A DNA stretch of 64,000 nt from Pseudomonadales bacterium (GTDB taxonomy: Bacteria; Pseudomonadota; Gammaproteobacteria; Pseudomonadales; Pseudohongiellaceae): positions 1-64,000 of the forward strand of contig JAJEGU010000067.1 of NCBI GenBank assembly GCA_022819645.1, written 5' to 3'. Positions 25,402 to 37,840 of the stretch are shown here, piece by piece; within the stretch, counting starts at the first letter, position 1; each line of letters begins with the position of its first letter. A program made the position numbers and the translations under genes. The notes under the pieces are model-generated. The model made no database searches. It had not been told where the DNA came from and worked only from the letters and a program-made list of their open reading frames with translations.

Positions 25402-26874
25402 GTGACAAGTTCAAATTGGCAAAAATGCGTACAAGCGCTACAGGGAGAGATTTCGCAAGGACAGTTCAACACCTGGATTCGGCCGCTTAGCGCCGAACTT
25501 GGGCCCGACGGCAAGCTGCTCTGGGTCAAGGCCCCCAACCGGTTCATACTTGACTGGGTCAGTTCAAGGTTCATGAAACGGATTCGGGAACTCATGCTGG
25601 AAATCGAACCAGGCCTGGAAGACGTTGCGCTGGAAGTCGAGCCAGCCCGAAAAACCACCGGCTTCGCCGATGCCCCGAATGGGGGCGGGCAGTCACTGCG
25701 GCAAGCGGAATCCAGGCAGCGGCGGAAACCGCATGCAGGCAATGGCGGCGCGCCGCTTTCCTGGTTACGGCCATACGATTCCCGCAAGGAATCCGGACAA
25801 CATCCATCCGGGGCGCCGGCGGAGAACAGCCTTGCCGGGCGCAAGCTGCGTCTTGAGGGCGAGGTCAACAGCTACTGTACTTTCTCCAACTTCGTGGTGG
25901 GCAAGTCCAACCAGTTTGCCCAGGCTGCGGCCATGCAGGTGGCGGAAAACCCTGGGCGAACCTACAACCCCCTATTCATCTATGGCGGCGTTGGCCTTGG
26001 CAAGACGCATCTGATGCACGCCGTGGGTAATCACATTCTTGCCCGCAATCCCGCTGCCGTGGTCAAGTTCGTCGATTGCGAGAGTTTTGTGAACACCATG
26101 ATCCAGGCGCTGCGCTTCAATGCCATGGATGAATTCAAGCGCTACTACCGCTCGGTGGATGCGCTGTTGCTTGACGATGTGCATTTTCTTGCGCGCAAGG
26201 AACGCTCCCAGGAAGAATTCTTCCATACTTTCAATACCCTGCTTGATGGGGGGCAGCAAATTGTGCTGACCTGCGACCGCTACTACAAGGCCATTGAAGG
26301 GATAGAGCCACGGCTGAAATCGCGCTTTGGCTGGGGACTTTCGGTAGCGGTGGAGCCGCCGGAACTCGAAACCCGGGTCGCGATTCTCATGAGCAAGGCG
26401 GGGGAGATCGGTCTCAAGCTGCCCCAGGACGCTGCGGTTTTCATCGCCCAGAAGGTTTGCAGCAGCGGCCGCGAACTCGAAGGCGCCATCAAGAAAGTCA
26501 ATGCCTGCGCCCAATTCAAGGGACGCGAAGTGGATACCGACCTGGTGAGGGATGCGCTTTGGGATTTGTTTGCCCAGCAGGACAAGCTCATCAGTATCGA
26601 CAACATTCAGCGCACGGTATCCCAGTACTACAAGATCAATATGCGCGACATGCTGTCTCGAAGGCGGAATCGCTCCATCGCCCGGCCACGACAGGTGGCC
26701 ATGACCCTGGCCCGGGAGTTGACCAGCCACAGCCTGCCGGAAATCGGCGAGGCGTTCGGCGGCAAGGACCATTCCACCGTAGTGCACGCCTGCCAGCGGG
26801 TTTCGGAATTGCGGCGCAATTCAAAGAGCATGGAAGATGATTATAATAATCTGTTGCGGGCGCTAACCAACTGA
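25402..26874 (+). CDS. dnaA: Chromosomal replication initiator DnaA
   Basis: The 490-residue protein has four domains. Domain I starts [18 protein letters not shown], and a long low-complexity domain II linker covers about 80-150. The AAA+ domain has GGVGLGKT at 195-202 and LLLDDVHF. The DNA-binding domain has the signature [15 protein letters not shown] near the C-terminus. It binds DnaA boxes and opens oriC. The start is GTG, directly preceded by a C-rich stretch without a strong Shine-Dalgarno, as is common for dnaA. dnaN follows after 18 bases. Confidence 0.98.
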   Translation: MTSSNWQKCVQALQGEISQGQFNTWIRPLSAELGPDGKLLWVKAPNRFILDWVSSRFMKRIRELMLEIEPGLEDVALEVEPARKTTGFADAPNGGGQSLRQAESRQRRKPHAGNGGAPLSWLRPYDSRKESGQHPSGAPAENSLAGRKLRLEGEVNSYCTFSNFVVGKSNQFAQAAAMQVAENPGRTYNPLFIYGGVGLGKTHLMHAVGNHILARNPAAVVKFVDCESFVNTMIQALRFNAMDEFKRYYRSVDALLLDDVHFLARKERSQEEFFHTFNTLLDGGQQIVLTCDRYYKAIEGIEPRLKSRFGWGLSVAVEPPELETRVAILMSKAGEIGLKLPQDAAVFIAQKVCSSGRELEGAIKKVNACAQFKGREVDTDLVRDALWDLFAQQDKLISIDNIQRTVSQYYKINMRDMLSRRRNRSIARPRQVAMTLARELTSHSLPEIGEAFGGKDHSTVVHACQRVSELRRNSKSMEDDYNNLLRALTN

Positions 26875-26892
26875 ACCCGGGGAATACATATC

Positions 26893-27996
26893 ATGCAATT
26901 CCAGATCGCACGGGATGCGCTGCTCAAGCCACTGCAACTCGTCAGCGGAATCGTCGAGCGTCGCGGTACGCTTCCCGTATTGTCCAATTTGCTGCTTGAA
27001 CTGAAAGGCGACCAATTGACGCTGACGAGCAGCAATCAGGAGCTCGAACTTTCGGCCCGGGTGACGGTTTCCGATGCTGCCACAGAAGGCAAGATAACGG
27101 CACCTGCCCGCAAGTTATCGGATATTTGTCGCGCGTTGCCCGAAGATGCCGAAATTTTGCTGGCGATGGATGGCCCACGGCTTCAGGTAAAGTCCGGTCG
27201 CAGCAGCTTCACCCTTGCCACCCTGCCCGCCGAGGATTTCCCGAAGCTCGCCAATGAAATCGACGCCATCGCCCTCACCGTCAATCAGGGCGAACTTGCC
27301 GGTTTGCTGGCAAGCACGAGTTTTGCCATGGCCGCCAAGGACTTCCGGCCCTATCTCAATGGCATGTTGCTTGAGGTGGATGAGGAAAGCCTGCGCGCCG
27401 TTGCCACCGATGGTCACCGGCTGGCGCTGCATACGCTCAAGGTCCCAAGCAATGCCAGGGAAAAGCAGCGCATGATCCTGCCGCGAAGAAGCGCACTCGA
27501 ATTGGCCCGGCTGCTGCAGGAAGGGGACGATCCGGTAACGCTTTCCGGCGGCGCCAACCATTTCCGCGCCCAGATGTCGGATTGCACGCTCGTTTCCCAA
27601 TTGGTCAACAGCCGCTATGCCGATTACGAGCGGGTCATACCCCGCAATGGCACCAATTCCTTTGTGGGCAACTGCGCCGAATTACGTCACGCCTGCCAGC
27701 GAGCCGCCATTCTGTTCAGCGAAAAGTACCAGATTGCCAGTTTCCAGCTTGGCAATAGCGAGTTCAAGGTGGTGGCGAGGAACCCGGAGCAGGAATTTTC
27801 TGAAGAATCAGTTTCTGTGGAATACCAGGGAGATCCCATCGAGATCGGCTTCAATGTCGGCTATTTGGTCGATGTTTTTGCCGCGATCAACTCTGAGAAG
27901 GTGAAAATGGAATTGTCCGACGCCAATAGCGCCGTACTCATCGAGCCGGTGGAAAACTATGGCGCGTCTTTTGTCGTCAGCCCTTCCCGCTTGTAG
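26893..27996 (+). CDS. dnaN: DNA polymerase III beta clamp
   Basis: The 367-residue protein matches the sliding clamp: MQFQIARDALLKPLQLVSGIVERRGTLPVLSN at the start, AKDFRPYLNGMLLEV and ATDGHRLALH in domain II, and a C-terminal NYGASFVVSPSRL related to the usual YVVMPMRL end. It encircles DNA and tethers polymerase III. It is 18 bases after dnaA, and recF follows within about 15 bases, so dnaA-dnaN-recF is presumably one transcript. Confidence 0.98.
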   Translation: MQFQIARDALLKPLQLVSGIVERRGTLPVLSNLLLELKGDQLTLTSSNQELELSARVTVSDAATEGKITAPARKLSDICRALPEDAEILLAMDGPRLQVKSGRSSFTLATLPAEDFPKLANEIDAIALTVNQGELAGLLASTSFAMAAKDFRPYLNGMLLEVDEESLRAVATDGHRLALHTLKVPSNAREKQRMILPRRSALELARLLQEGDDPVTLSGGANHFRAQMSDCTLVSQLVNSRYADYERVIPRNGTNSFVGNCAELRHACQRAAILFSEKYQIASFQLGNSEFKVVARNPEQEFSEESVSVEYQGDPIEIGFNVGYLVDVFAAINSEKVKMELSDANSAVLIEPVENYGASFVVSPSRL

Positions 27997-28011
27997 GCTT
28001 AGCGGTTGCCG

Positions 28012-31582
<3,571 letters not shown>

Positions 31583-31597
31583 GAGTACACCAGCCTT

Positions 31598-32164
31598 TCA
31601 GTCAGCGATTTCACGCAACAAGGCCGTGGCTGCTTCAGCCAGGTCGTCGAATACCAATACCCGGCCCAAGTTATTGTCTTTTATCAGCTTTTCTGTCTGC
31701 AAGCCATTGCCGGTGCGTACCAGAACCGGCTGACAGCCATGGCTGCGGCCTGCCTGCAAGTCGCGCAGGCTGTCGCCGATGAACCAGCAGCCACGCAAGC
31801 TGGACAGGAGACGGGCTTCGATCTGCTCCAGCAGACCCGTGGCGGGCTTGCGGCAGTTGCAGCCCGCATCCGGTCCGTGCGGGCAGAAAAATATACCGTC
31901 CACCTTGCCGCCCTGCCGCTCCACAAGCCCGGTGAGCCTGGCGTGAATCGCGCCCAGCGCCGCCTCATCAAAAAGCCCCCGGGCAAGCCCGGACTGATTG
32001 GTTGCGAGTACCACTCGCAGGCCGGCCCGACTCAGTCTGGCAATGGCGGAAATGCTGCCGGGCAGGGGCCGCCATTCATCGGGAGACTTGATGTACTCAG
32101 CCGAATCCCGGTTGATGACGCCGTCCCGGTCGAGTATGACGACTTTGGCGGGATTCTGGATCAA
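31598..32164 (-). CDS. gmhB: D-glycero-beta-D-manno-heptose-1,7-bisphosphate 7-phosphatase
   Basis: This 188-residue HAD-superfamily phosphatase has the nucleophile motif VVILDRDGVIN at about 8-18, the threonine motif LATNQSG, and the zinc loop CPHGPDAGCNCRKP specific to GmhB. FIGDSLRDLQAG is the final acidic motif. It removes the 7-phosphate during synthesis of the ADP-heptose used for the LPS inner core; hldE at 58761-60197 performs the flanking steps. Its start overlaps the glyS stop by four bases (ATGA), so it is translated with glyQ-glyS. It is convergent with gyrB. Confidence 0.95.
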   Translation of the reverse strand: MIQNPAKVVILDRDGVINRDSAEYIKSPDEWRPLPGSISAIARLSRAGLRVVLATNQSGLARGLFDEAALGAIHARLTGLVERQGGKVDGIFFCPHGPDAGCNCRKPATGLLEQIEARLLSSLRGCWFIGDSLRDLQAGRSHGCQPVLVRTGNGLQTEKLIKDNNLGRVLVFDDLAEAATALLREIAD

Positions 32165-34254
32165 AGCAGGGAAATATCGGCAGCCTGCAGGAAAAGCCCG
32201 CGCAACTCCCGCAGGATATGCAGCCGATTGGCGCGCAGCGGCGCATCGTCCACCATGACCATGACTTCATCGAAAAAGCGGTCCACATCGTCCCGCAGGC
32301 CGGCAAGCCGGGTCAACGCCTTGTGGTAGTCGCCCGCGGCAAACCAGGGCTGTACTTTCTTCCGGGCTTTGCGAATCCGCGCCAGCAACGCTTTTTCCGC
32401 CTCCTCGCCAAGCAATGCATCATCGATCTCTCCTCCCGCCGCCTCCTTGCCGCTTTTGTTGAGCAGATTCGATACCCGCTTGTTGGCCGCTGCCAGGGCT
32501 GCCGCTTCAGGACGCCCGGCAAAGTCGGCAACGGCTTGCACGCGCCGGTGAAAATCCAGCGGACTTGCCGGCTGCACCGCCCGCACGCTGAGGTAGACTG
32601 TCGCGGCAATGCCCATGTCGCTGTACCAGGCGCGCAGTCGGTCCAGAATGAAATCAAGAAGCCCGGCGGCGCAGTTCTCATCCGGCTCGAGTTCCGCGAA
32701 GCCTTCCAGGGCGGCGTCGATGGCTGCCGGCAAGTCGAGTTCCAGCCTGCCTTCAATGAGTATCCGTAATACCCCGATGGCGGCCCGGCGCAGGGCGAAG
32801 GGATCCTTCGAACCCGTAGGCGGCTGGCCGATGGCGAAAAGGCCCGCCAGGGTATCCAGCTTTTCCGCCAGGGCCAGGGTCTGGCCCGCGGGAGTTTCGG
32901 GCAGCCGATCGCTGGTATGCCGCGGCAGATATTGCTCGAAGATCGCCGTCGCCACGGCTTCGGTTTCGCCATCGTTGCGGGCGTAACAGGCGCCCATCAA
33001 GCCCTGCAGCTCAGCGAACTCGCCCACCATATCGCTGAGCAGGTCGCACTTGCCGAGCGTGGCCGCCCTTTGGCTGTCCCCGGCTTCAAAACCAAGCCGA
33101 TCCGCCAGCAGCCCCGCGAGCCGGGACACCCGGCGCGATTTCGCCCCCACCGAACCGAGCCTGTCCTGGAAAACGATCTTGTCGAGTTCCGGCAACCTTG
33201 ACTCAAGACTGCGGGATTTGTCGGTTTCGAAGAAAAACCTGGCATCAGCCAGCCGTGGCCGGATCACCCGTTCATTTCCCTGTATGACCTTTGCCGGGTC
33301 TTTGCTGGCAAGGTTGCTGATTGTCACGAAATACGGGATAATCCGGCCATTGCGGTCTTCCAGACAGAAGCATTTCTGGTGAGACTTCAAGGTGAGCGCC
33401 AGGGCTTCGTCGGGCAATTCGAGAAACTCCCGGTCGAACTCGCCGGTCAGGGCCACGGGATACTCCACCAGGCTGCTGACTTCATCGAGCAGTTCTTCAT
33501 CCATGGCGACCGTGGCGTCGAGCCTTGCGGCCTCGGCATTCACCAGTTCCCGAACCTGTTCCCGGCGCCGGGCGAAACTTGCGATTACCCGGCCCGGATT
33601 TTCCAGCGATGCCGCGTATTCCCCCGGCGACTCGAGGACAATGGGCTGGTTGTGATGAAATCGGTGGCCAAAGGTGGCATTGCCGGCGGTCTCCCCGAGA
33701 ATCTTGCCGGGCACAGTTTCCTCGCCAAACAGCATCACCAGCCAATGCACCGGACGGATGAACTCTGTCCGGGAAGCCCCCCAGCGCATGCGCCGGGGAA
33801 TCGGCAGGGCCGCCAGCGCGGCGCTGGCCAACTCCGGCAGCAAATCCATGGCGGCGGCGCCAGGTTCAAGCCGGCTGAAACAAAGCTTCTCAACGCCCTG
33901 CCGCTCGCAGCGGCCCAATTCGTCAACCCCAACGCCGCAGGAGCGGGCGAAGCCCATTGCCGCCGCGGTGGGAGCGCCATCACTATCGAATGCCGCGGCA
34001 ATGGCGGGCCCAAGGCGTTCGCTGCGCCGATCCGGCTGTTTCTCCGCCAACCCTTCCACCAGTACCGCGAGCCGGCGCGGCGCGGCATAGCGATGAATGG
34101 CGCCATGACCGAGGCCGGCACCCTCCAGGCCCTTGCGAAACTCGTCTTCGAGCGCCCGGGAAAGACCCTTGAGCGCCCTGGGCGGCAATTCCTCAACGCC
34201 GATTTCAAACAAAAAGTCCCGGCTTGGGGGCGTGGCGGCGTCAGGCGTAGTCAC
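32161..34254 (-). CDS. glyS: Glycyl-tRNA synthetase beta subunit
   Basis: The 697-residue protein begins with the beta-subunit hallmark [16 protein letters not shown]. It includes [36 protein letters not shown] and the C-terminal anticodon-binding region ending with [29 protein letters not shown]. With GlyQ it forms the alpha2beta2 enzyme charging tRNA-Gly. The start is taken as the GTG overlapping the end of glyQ by 14 bases, with GGAAGAA upstream; a longer frame is open but would sit entirely inside glyQ. It overlaps gmhB by four bases. Confidence 0.96.
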   Translation of the reverse strand: MTTPDAATPPSRDFLFEIGVEELPPRALKGLSRALEDEFRKGLEGAGLGHGAIHRYAAPRRLAVLVEGLAEKQPDRRSERLGPAIAAAFDSDGAPTAAAMGFARSCGVGVDELGRCERQGVEKLCFSRLEPGAAAMDLLPELASAALAALPIPRRMRWGASRTEFIRPVHWLVMLFGEETVPGKILGETAGNATFGHRFHHNQPIVLESPGEYAASLENPGRVIASFARRREQVRELVNAEAARLDATVAMDEELLDEVSSLVEYPVALTGEFDREFLELPDEALALTLKSHQKCFCLEDRNGRIIPYFVTISNLASKDPAKVIQGNERVIRPRLADARFFFETDKSRSLESRLPELDKIVFQDRLGSVGAKSRRVSRLAGLLADRLGFEAGDSQRAATLGKCDLLSDMVGEFAELQGLMGACYARNDGETEAVATAIFEQYLPRHTSDRLPETPAGQTLALAEKLDTLAGLFAIGQPPTGSKDPFALRRAAIGVLRILIEGRLELDLPAAIDAALEGFAELEPDENCAAGLLDFILDRLRAWYSDMGIAATVYLSVRAVQPASPLDFHRRVQAVADFAGRPEAAALAAANKRVSNLLNKSGKEAAGGEIDDALLGEEAEKALLARIRKARKKVQPWFAAGDYHKALTRLAGLRDDVDRFFDEVMVMVDDAPLRANRLHILRELRGLFLQAADISLL

Positions 34255-35164
34255 GGCGCAATTCTTCCAGGGCCAGGGGGAAGCCAAGCTTGCGCCGGCT
34301 TTCGAGATAGGCTTCGGCCACCGCCCTGGCCATGGCTCGCACCCGCAGGATAAAGCGTTGCCGTTCGGTTACCGATATCGCCTTGCGGGCGTCCAGCAGA
34401 TTGAAGTAATGCGAGGCCTTGAGCACCTGCTCGTAGGCCGGCAGCGGCAGATTCCCGCCAAGCAGGGTCTGGCACATGGCCTCGCAATCATCAAAGTAGC
34501 CAAACAGCTTTCCGGTATCAGCCATTGCGAAATTGAAGGCGGACATTTCCACTTCATTTTGCCGGAAAACATCGCCATAGCTCACCGGGCCGCCCGGTCC
34601 ATCGCACCAGACAATGTCGTAGACGCTGTCCACCTGCTGCAGATACATGGCGATACGCTCGATGCCATAGGTGATCTCTCCGCTGACCGGGTGGCATTCG
34701 AGCCCGCCCACCTGCTGAAAATAGGTGAACTGGGTGATTTCCATGCCGTCGAGCCAGACTTCCCAGCCAAGACCCCAGGCGCCGAGAGTGGGCGATTCCC
34801 AGTTGTCTTCCACAAAACGCACATCGTGAACCGTCATGTCAATACCAAGGTGGGCGAGGGAGTCCAGGTATTGCTGCTGGATCTCCCCGGGCGAAGGCTT
34901 GAGGATGACCTGATACTGGTAATAGTGTTGCAGGCGGTTGGGATTTTCGCCGTAGCGACCGTCGCCCGGGCGCCGGCTTGGCTGGACATAGGCGCAATTC
35001 CAGCTTTCCGGGCCGATGGCGCGCAGAAAGGTAGCCGGATGAAAGGTTCCCGCGCCGACTTCCATATCCAGGGGCTGCAACACCACACAGCCCTTCCCGG
35101 CCCAGAATTGCTGCAACGCCAGTATAAGCCCCTGGAAGGTTTTCGGATCGGCGCCAGCGCTCAC
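34241..35164 (-). CDS. glyQ: Glycyl-tRNA synthetase alpha subunit
   Basis: The 307-residue protein has the conserved [61 protein letters not shown] and [22 protein letters not shown] motifs of the catalytic alpha subunit. It is a class II synthetase subunit working with GlyS. The upstream region (35165-35346) contains an isolated perfect DnaA box and a family C repeat. The glyQ-glyS-gmhB order points to one transcript. Confidence 0.97.
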   Translation of the reverse strand: MSAGADPKTFQGLILALQQFWAGKGCVVLQPLDMEVGAGTFHPATFLRAIGPESWNCAYVQPSRRPGDGRYGENPNRLQHYYQYQVILKPSPGEIQQQYLDSLAHLGIDMTVHDVRFVEDNWESPTLGAWGLGWEVWLDGMEITQFTYFQQVGGLECHPVSGEITYGIERIAMYLQQVDSVYDIVWCDGPGGPVSYGDVFRQNEVEMSAFNFAMADTGKLFGYFDDCEAMCQTLLGGNLPLPAYEQVLKASHYFNLLDARKAISVTERQRFILRVRAMARAVAEAYLESRRKLGFPLALEELRRDYA

Positions 35165-35221
35165 GTCAGGACAGGGAGTAAGCTACAAGAAAGGCCGCGA
35201 TTATCCTAGAATTCCCCTGCG

Positions 35222-35230
35222 TTATCCACA
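35222..35230 (+). promoter_or_regulatory. Isolated DnaA box upstream of glyQ
   Basis: TTATCCACA is an exact consensus box about 58 bases upstream of the glyQ start and 10 kb from the candidate origin. It could titrate DnaA or affect glyQ transcription; chance is also possible for a nine-base motif. Confidence 0.45.
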
Positions 35231-35247
35231 TTGTGCCGCTTTCCCGT

Positions 35248-35307
35248 GTCATTCTGCGCGTCGTGAAGCGCAGGCTCCTGGGTTACTGCGACTACGCGCA
35301 GGATGAC
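35248..35307. repeat. Family C hairpin repeat upstream of glyQ
   Basis: A 14-base arm beginning GTCATTCTGCGCGT (35248-35261) pairs with ACGCGCAGGATGAC (35294-35307) except for one G-T wobble. The first 24 bases resemble the repeat at 9379 and 24943. The rest of the 35165-35346 gap holds no gene. Confidence 0.65.
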
Positions 35308-35346
35308 AAGGAGCGATACACGGGCGCGGACAAAGGGAAAAACAAA

Positions 35347-35488
35347 GGAAGCTCTGATTAAGTCAGAGCTTCCCTGCGGCACATGGAAGTGCCGCCGAAT
35401 TCGATGGCGTAAGCCATTGAATTCGTAAGCAAAACAAAACCACGCTTTTGTTTTGCGATAATGAAAAATTCCAGGGAGGGAATTTTTC
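35347..35488 (+). repeat. Multi-hairpin repeat, family A, copy 2 (complete)
   Basis: Five successive hairpins occur. GGAAGCTCTGA (35347-35357) pairs with TCAGAGCTTCC (35363-35373). A GCGGCAC/GTGCCGC stem and a CGAATTC/GAATTCG stem with an inner ATGGC/GCCAT follow, then GCAAAACAAAA/TTTTGTTTTGC. GAAAAATTCC (35463-35472) pairs with GGAATTTTTC (35479-35488). In the last stem, both arms differ from copies 1 and 3 in a matched way. The element runs straight into the 5' end of the acyltransferase gene. Confidence 0.85.
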
Positions 35489-36389
35489 AGAGAATACCAA
35501 AGGTATCCCGGTCATCAAACTTCTACTTTTCCGGCTGTTTCTGGCCATCGGCGCCCGACTGCCCCTGTCCCTGCTGCAAGCCGTGGCCCGCTTTCTCGGC
35601 GGCCTGCTGCTGCGAATTCGGGGCCGCGCCGCCGAAACCACTTTGCGCAATCTGCGAACCTGCTTTCCGGAACGCGACGAGGACGCGGTCCGCAAGCTTG
35701 CCAGGGCCAGCCTGCAGCACTCGCTCTGCGCCCTGTTCGAGATGGGCCGCGCCTGGCGCTGGCCCCTGCCGAAACTACAAAAGCTGTTGCGGGAATCGGC
35801 GGAAGTTGCGGAATTTCGCCGGGCCGCGCAATCGGGTTCCGGCGTAATATTGCTTGCGCCACACTTGGGCAACTGGGAAATCTTCGGCATATCCATGTGT
35901 TACGGGCTGCCGTCGAGTTTTCTCTACGCACCGCCCGGGTCTGCCGCTTTCGATGCCTTGCTGCGGGCAAGCCGGGAACGAGGCGGCCTGTGCATGGCGG
36001 CGGCGGGCAAGGCCGGCGTGGCGCAACTGGCGCGAGCCCTGGGCAGGGGGGAAGTCATCGGCATTCTGCCCGATCAGGTTCCCGCCGATGGCAGCGGCGA
36101 GTTTGCGCCATTCTTTGGCGAGCCCGCCTATACCATGACCCTGGCGGCCCGGCTTGCCCAGCGCCCCGGGGTGCGGGTGTTCTGCGGCTATGCCGAGCGT
36201 TTGCCCCGGGCGGAGGGATTTCGCATCCACATGGGCGAACTTGATCTGCGCCGGGAACGATTGTCCGATTCGCTGGCGGCGATGAACCGGGCCGTGGAGG
36301 ACCTGGCGCGCCAGCATCCGGAACAATACCAGTGGGAATACAAGCGCTTCCGCCGCCGTCCCGATGGGTCGGAGTTCTATGGCTCCTAG
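35448..36389 (+). CDS. LpxL/HtrB-family acyltransferase (divergent)
   Basis: The 313-residue protein of the lipid A/lysophospholipid acyltransferase family begins, after the repeat-derived part, with IKLLLFRLFLAIGARLPL and RGRAAETTLRNLRTCFPE. It has the active-site-type HLGNWE (about residue 144), GILPDQVP and the conserved C-terminal HPEQYQWEYKRFRRRP. It would transfer an acyl chain to a lipid at the inner membrane, perhaps lipid A. The start is uncertain. No ATG or GTG occurs near the expected N-terminus; the only upstream start is a TTG inside the repeat at 35448, and rare ATC/ATT starts near 35510 are alternatives. It shares a CTAG with the convergent trkH, each stop using part of it. Confidence 0.8.
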   Translation: MFCDNEKFQGGNFSENTKGIPVIKLLLFRLFLAIGARLPLSLLQAVARFLGGLLLRIRGRAAETTLRNLRTCFPERDEDAVRKLARASLQHSLCALFEMGRAWRWPLPKLQKLLRESAEVAEFRRAAQSGSGVILLAPHLGNWEIFGISMCYGLPSSFLYAPPGSAAFDALLRASRERGGLCMAAAGKAGVAQLARALGRGEVIGILPDQVPADGSGEFAPFFGEPAYTMTLAARLAQRPGVRVFCGYAERLPRAEGFRIHMGELDLRRERLSDSLAAMNRAVEDLARQHPEQYQWEYKRFRRRPDGSEFYGS

Positions 36390-37834
36390 CGCCGCCAGAA
36401 CATCGGCGTGAACAATACCAGCAGGGTGAAGACTTCCAGCCTGCCGAGGAGCATGGCGACACAGAGTATCCACTTGGCGGTGACCGGCAGGGCGGCATAG
36501 CTTGCCGAGACGTCTGCAAGCCCCGGCCCGAGATTGTTGATGCAGGCGCCCACCGCGCTGAAAGCGGTGATGATCTCGACTCCCGAGGCGAGCAGGGCGA
36601 GCAGCATCAGCATGAACACCATCACATATACCGCAAAGAAGCCCCACACCGATTCGATCACCCGGTCCGGCACCCGCTTGCTGCCAAGCTTGATGGGGAT
36701 GACGGCCTTGGGGTGGATCAGCCGCTGGACCTCGCGAAAGCCCTGCTTGAAGATCAGCAGGATGCGGATCACCTTGATGCCGCCGCCGGTGGAGCCGGCG
36801 CAGGCGCCGATAATCGCCGCGTACAGCAGCAGGTAGGGCAGGAATAGCGGCCAGGCGCTGAAGTCGTCGGTGACAAAACCCGTGGTGGTGGCGATGGAAA
36901 CCACCTGGAACAATCCCTTGATGGCGGCCTCGAAGAAACTGTCGTACGTGGCGGTGAGATAGAGAATACCAATGGCGGCGAATGACAGGAAGCCGAGGAT
37001 GAAGGCGTAAAAGCGAAATTCCGGGTCGGCCAGGTAGTGCTTGATGGAACGGCGTTGCCATGCGGTGAAATGCAGGGCGAAATTGACGCCTGCGATCACC
37101 ATGAAGACGATGGCCACCAGATCCACCGCCGGGTTGTCAAAATAGCCGATGCTGGCGTCGTGGGTGGAAAAGCCGCCGATGGCCACTGTGGTAAAGGCGT
37201 GGCCGATGGCGTCGAAAGCTTCCATGCCCACGGCCCAGTAGGCCAGGGCGCAGGCAAGGGTCAGGGCCAGATAGATGTACCAGAGCGCCTTGGCGGTTTC
37301 GGCCAGCCGCGGCACCAGCTTGTTATCCTTGAGCGGCCCCGGGGTTTCCGCCTGGTACAACTGCATGCCGCCGATGCCGAGCATGGGCAGCAGGGCCATG
37401 GCGAGCACGATGATTCCCATGCCGCCCATCCATTGCAGCAATTGCCGGTAGAAAAGGATCGATCTGGGCAGTTCGTCCAGGCCGACGATGACCGTGGCGC
37501 CGGTGGTGGTAAGCCCCGACAGGGATTCGAACACCGCGTCGGCAAGGCTGAGTTCCAGCGCCAGCACGAAAGGCAGGCAGCCCGCCAGCCCAAGCACGCT
37601 CCAGAACAGCGTCACCACCAGAAAGCCGTCGCGAATCGTCAATTCCTTGCGATTGCGGGCGGTCAGCCCCCAAAGGCCCGCGCCAAGCAGCAGCAGGCTC
37701 AGGAAAGTAGTGAAGAAAACCCCGATCATGCCGTCGCGGTACAGCAGGGAAACGAGCATCGGCGGCAAGGTTCCCAGCAAGCTGAACAGCATTAACAGGA
37801 TGCCGAGAATCTTGGTGATCATGAAGGGGTGCAT
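36386..37834 (-). CDS. trkH: Trk potassium uptake protein TrkH
   Basis: The 482-residue membrane protein has the four-fold pore repeat of TrkH-type channels. Selectivity-filter segments are visible at SGLTTTGATV, FTTVAIGGFSTHD, VSIATTTGFVTDDF and VGACINNLGPG. A WMGGMGIIVLAMALLPMLG helix is also family-typical. It forms the potassium-translocating subunit regulated by TrkA, encoded six bases upstream in the same orientation. Together they provide low-affinity potassium uptake. The 3' end shares a CTAG with the convergent acyltransferase gene, with no room for a terminator between the coding regions. Confidence 0.96.
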   Translation of the reverse strand: MHPFMITKILGILLMLFSLLGTLPPMLVSLLYRDGMIGVFFTTFLSLLLLGAGLWGLTARNRKELTIRDGFLVVTLFWSVLGLAGCLPFVLALELSLADAVFESLSGLTTTGATVIVGLDELPRSILFYRQLLQWMGGMGIIVLAMALLPMLGIGGMQLYQAETPGPLKDNKLVPRLAETAKALWYIYLALTLACALAYWAVGMEAFDAIGHAFTTVAIGGFSTHDASIGYFDNPAVDLVAIVFMVIAGVNFALHFTAWQRRSIKHYLADPEFRFYAFILGFLSFAAIGILYLTATYDSFFEAAIKGLFQVVSIATTTGFVTDDFSAWPLFLPYLLLYAAIIGACAGSTGGGIKVIRILLIFKQGFREVQRLIHPKAVIPIKLGSKRVPDRVIESVWGFFAVYVMVFMLMLLALLASGVEIITAFSAVGACINNLGPGLADVSASYAALPVTAKWILCVAMLLGRLEVFTLLVLFTPMFWRR

Positions 37835-37840
37835 GATGCC

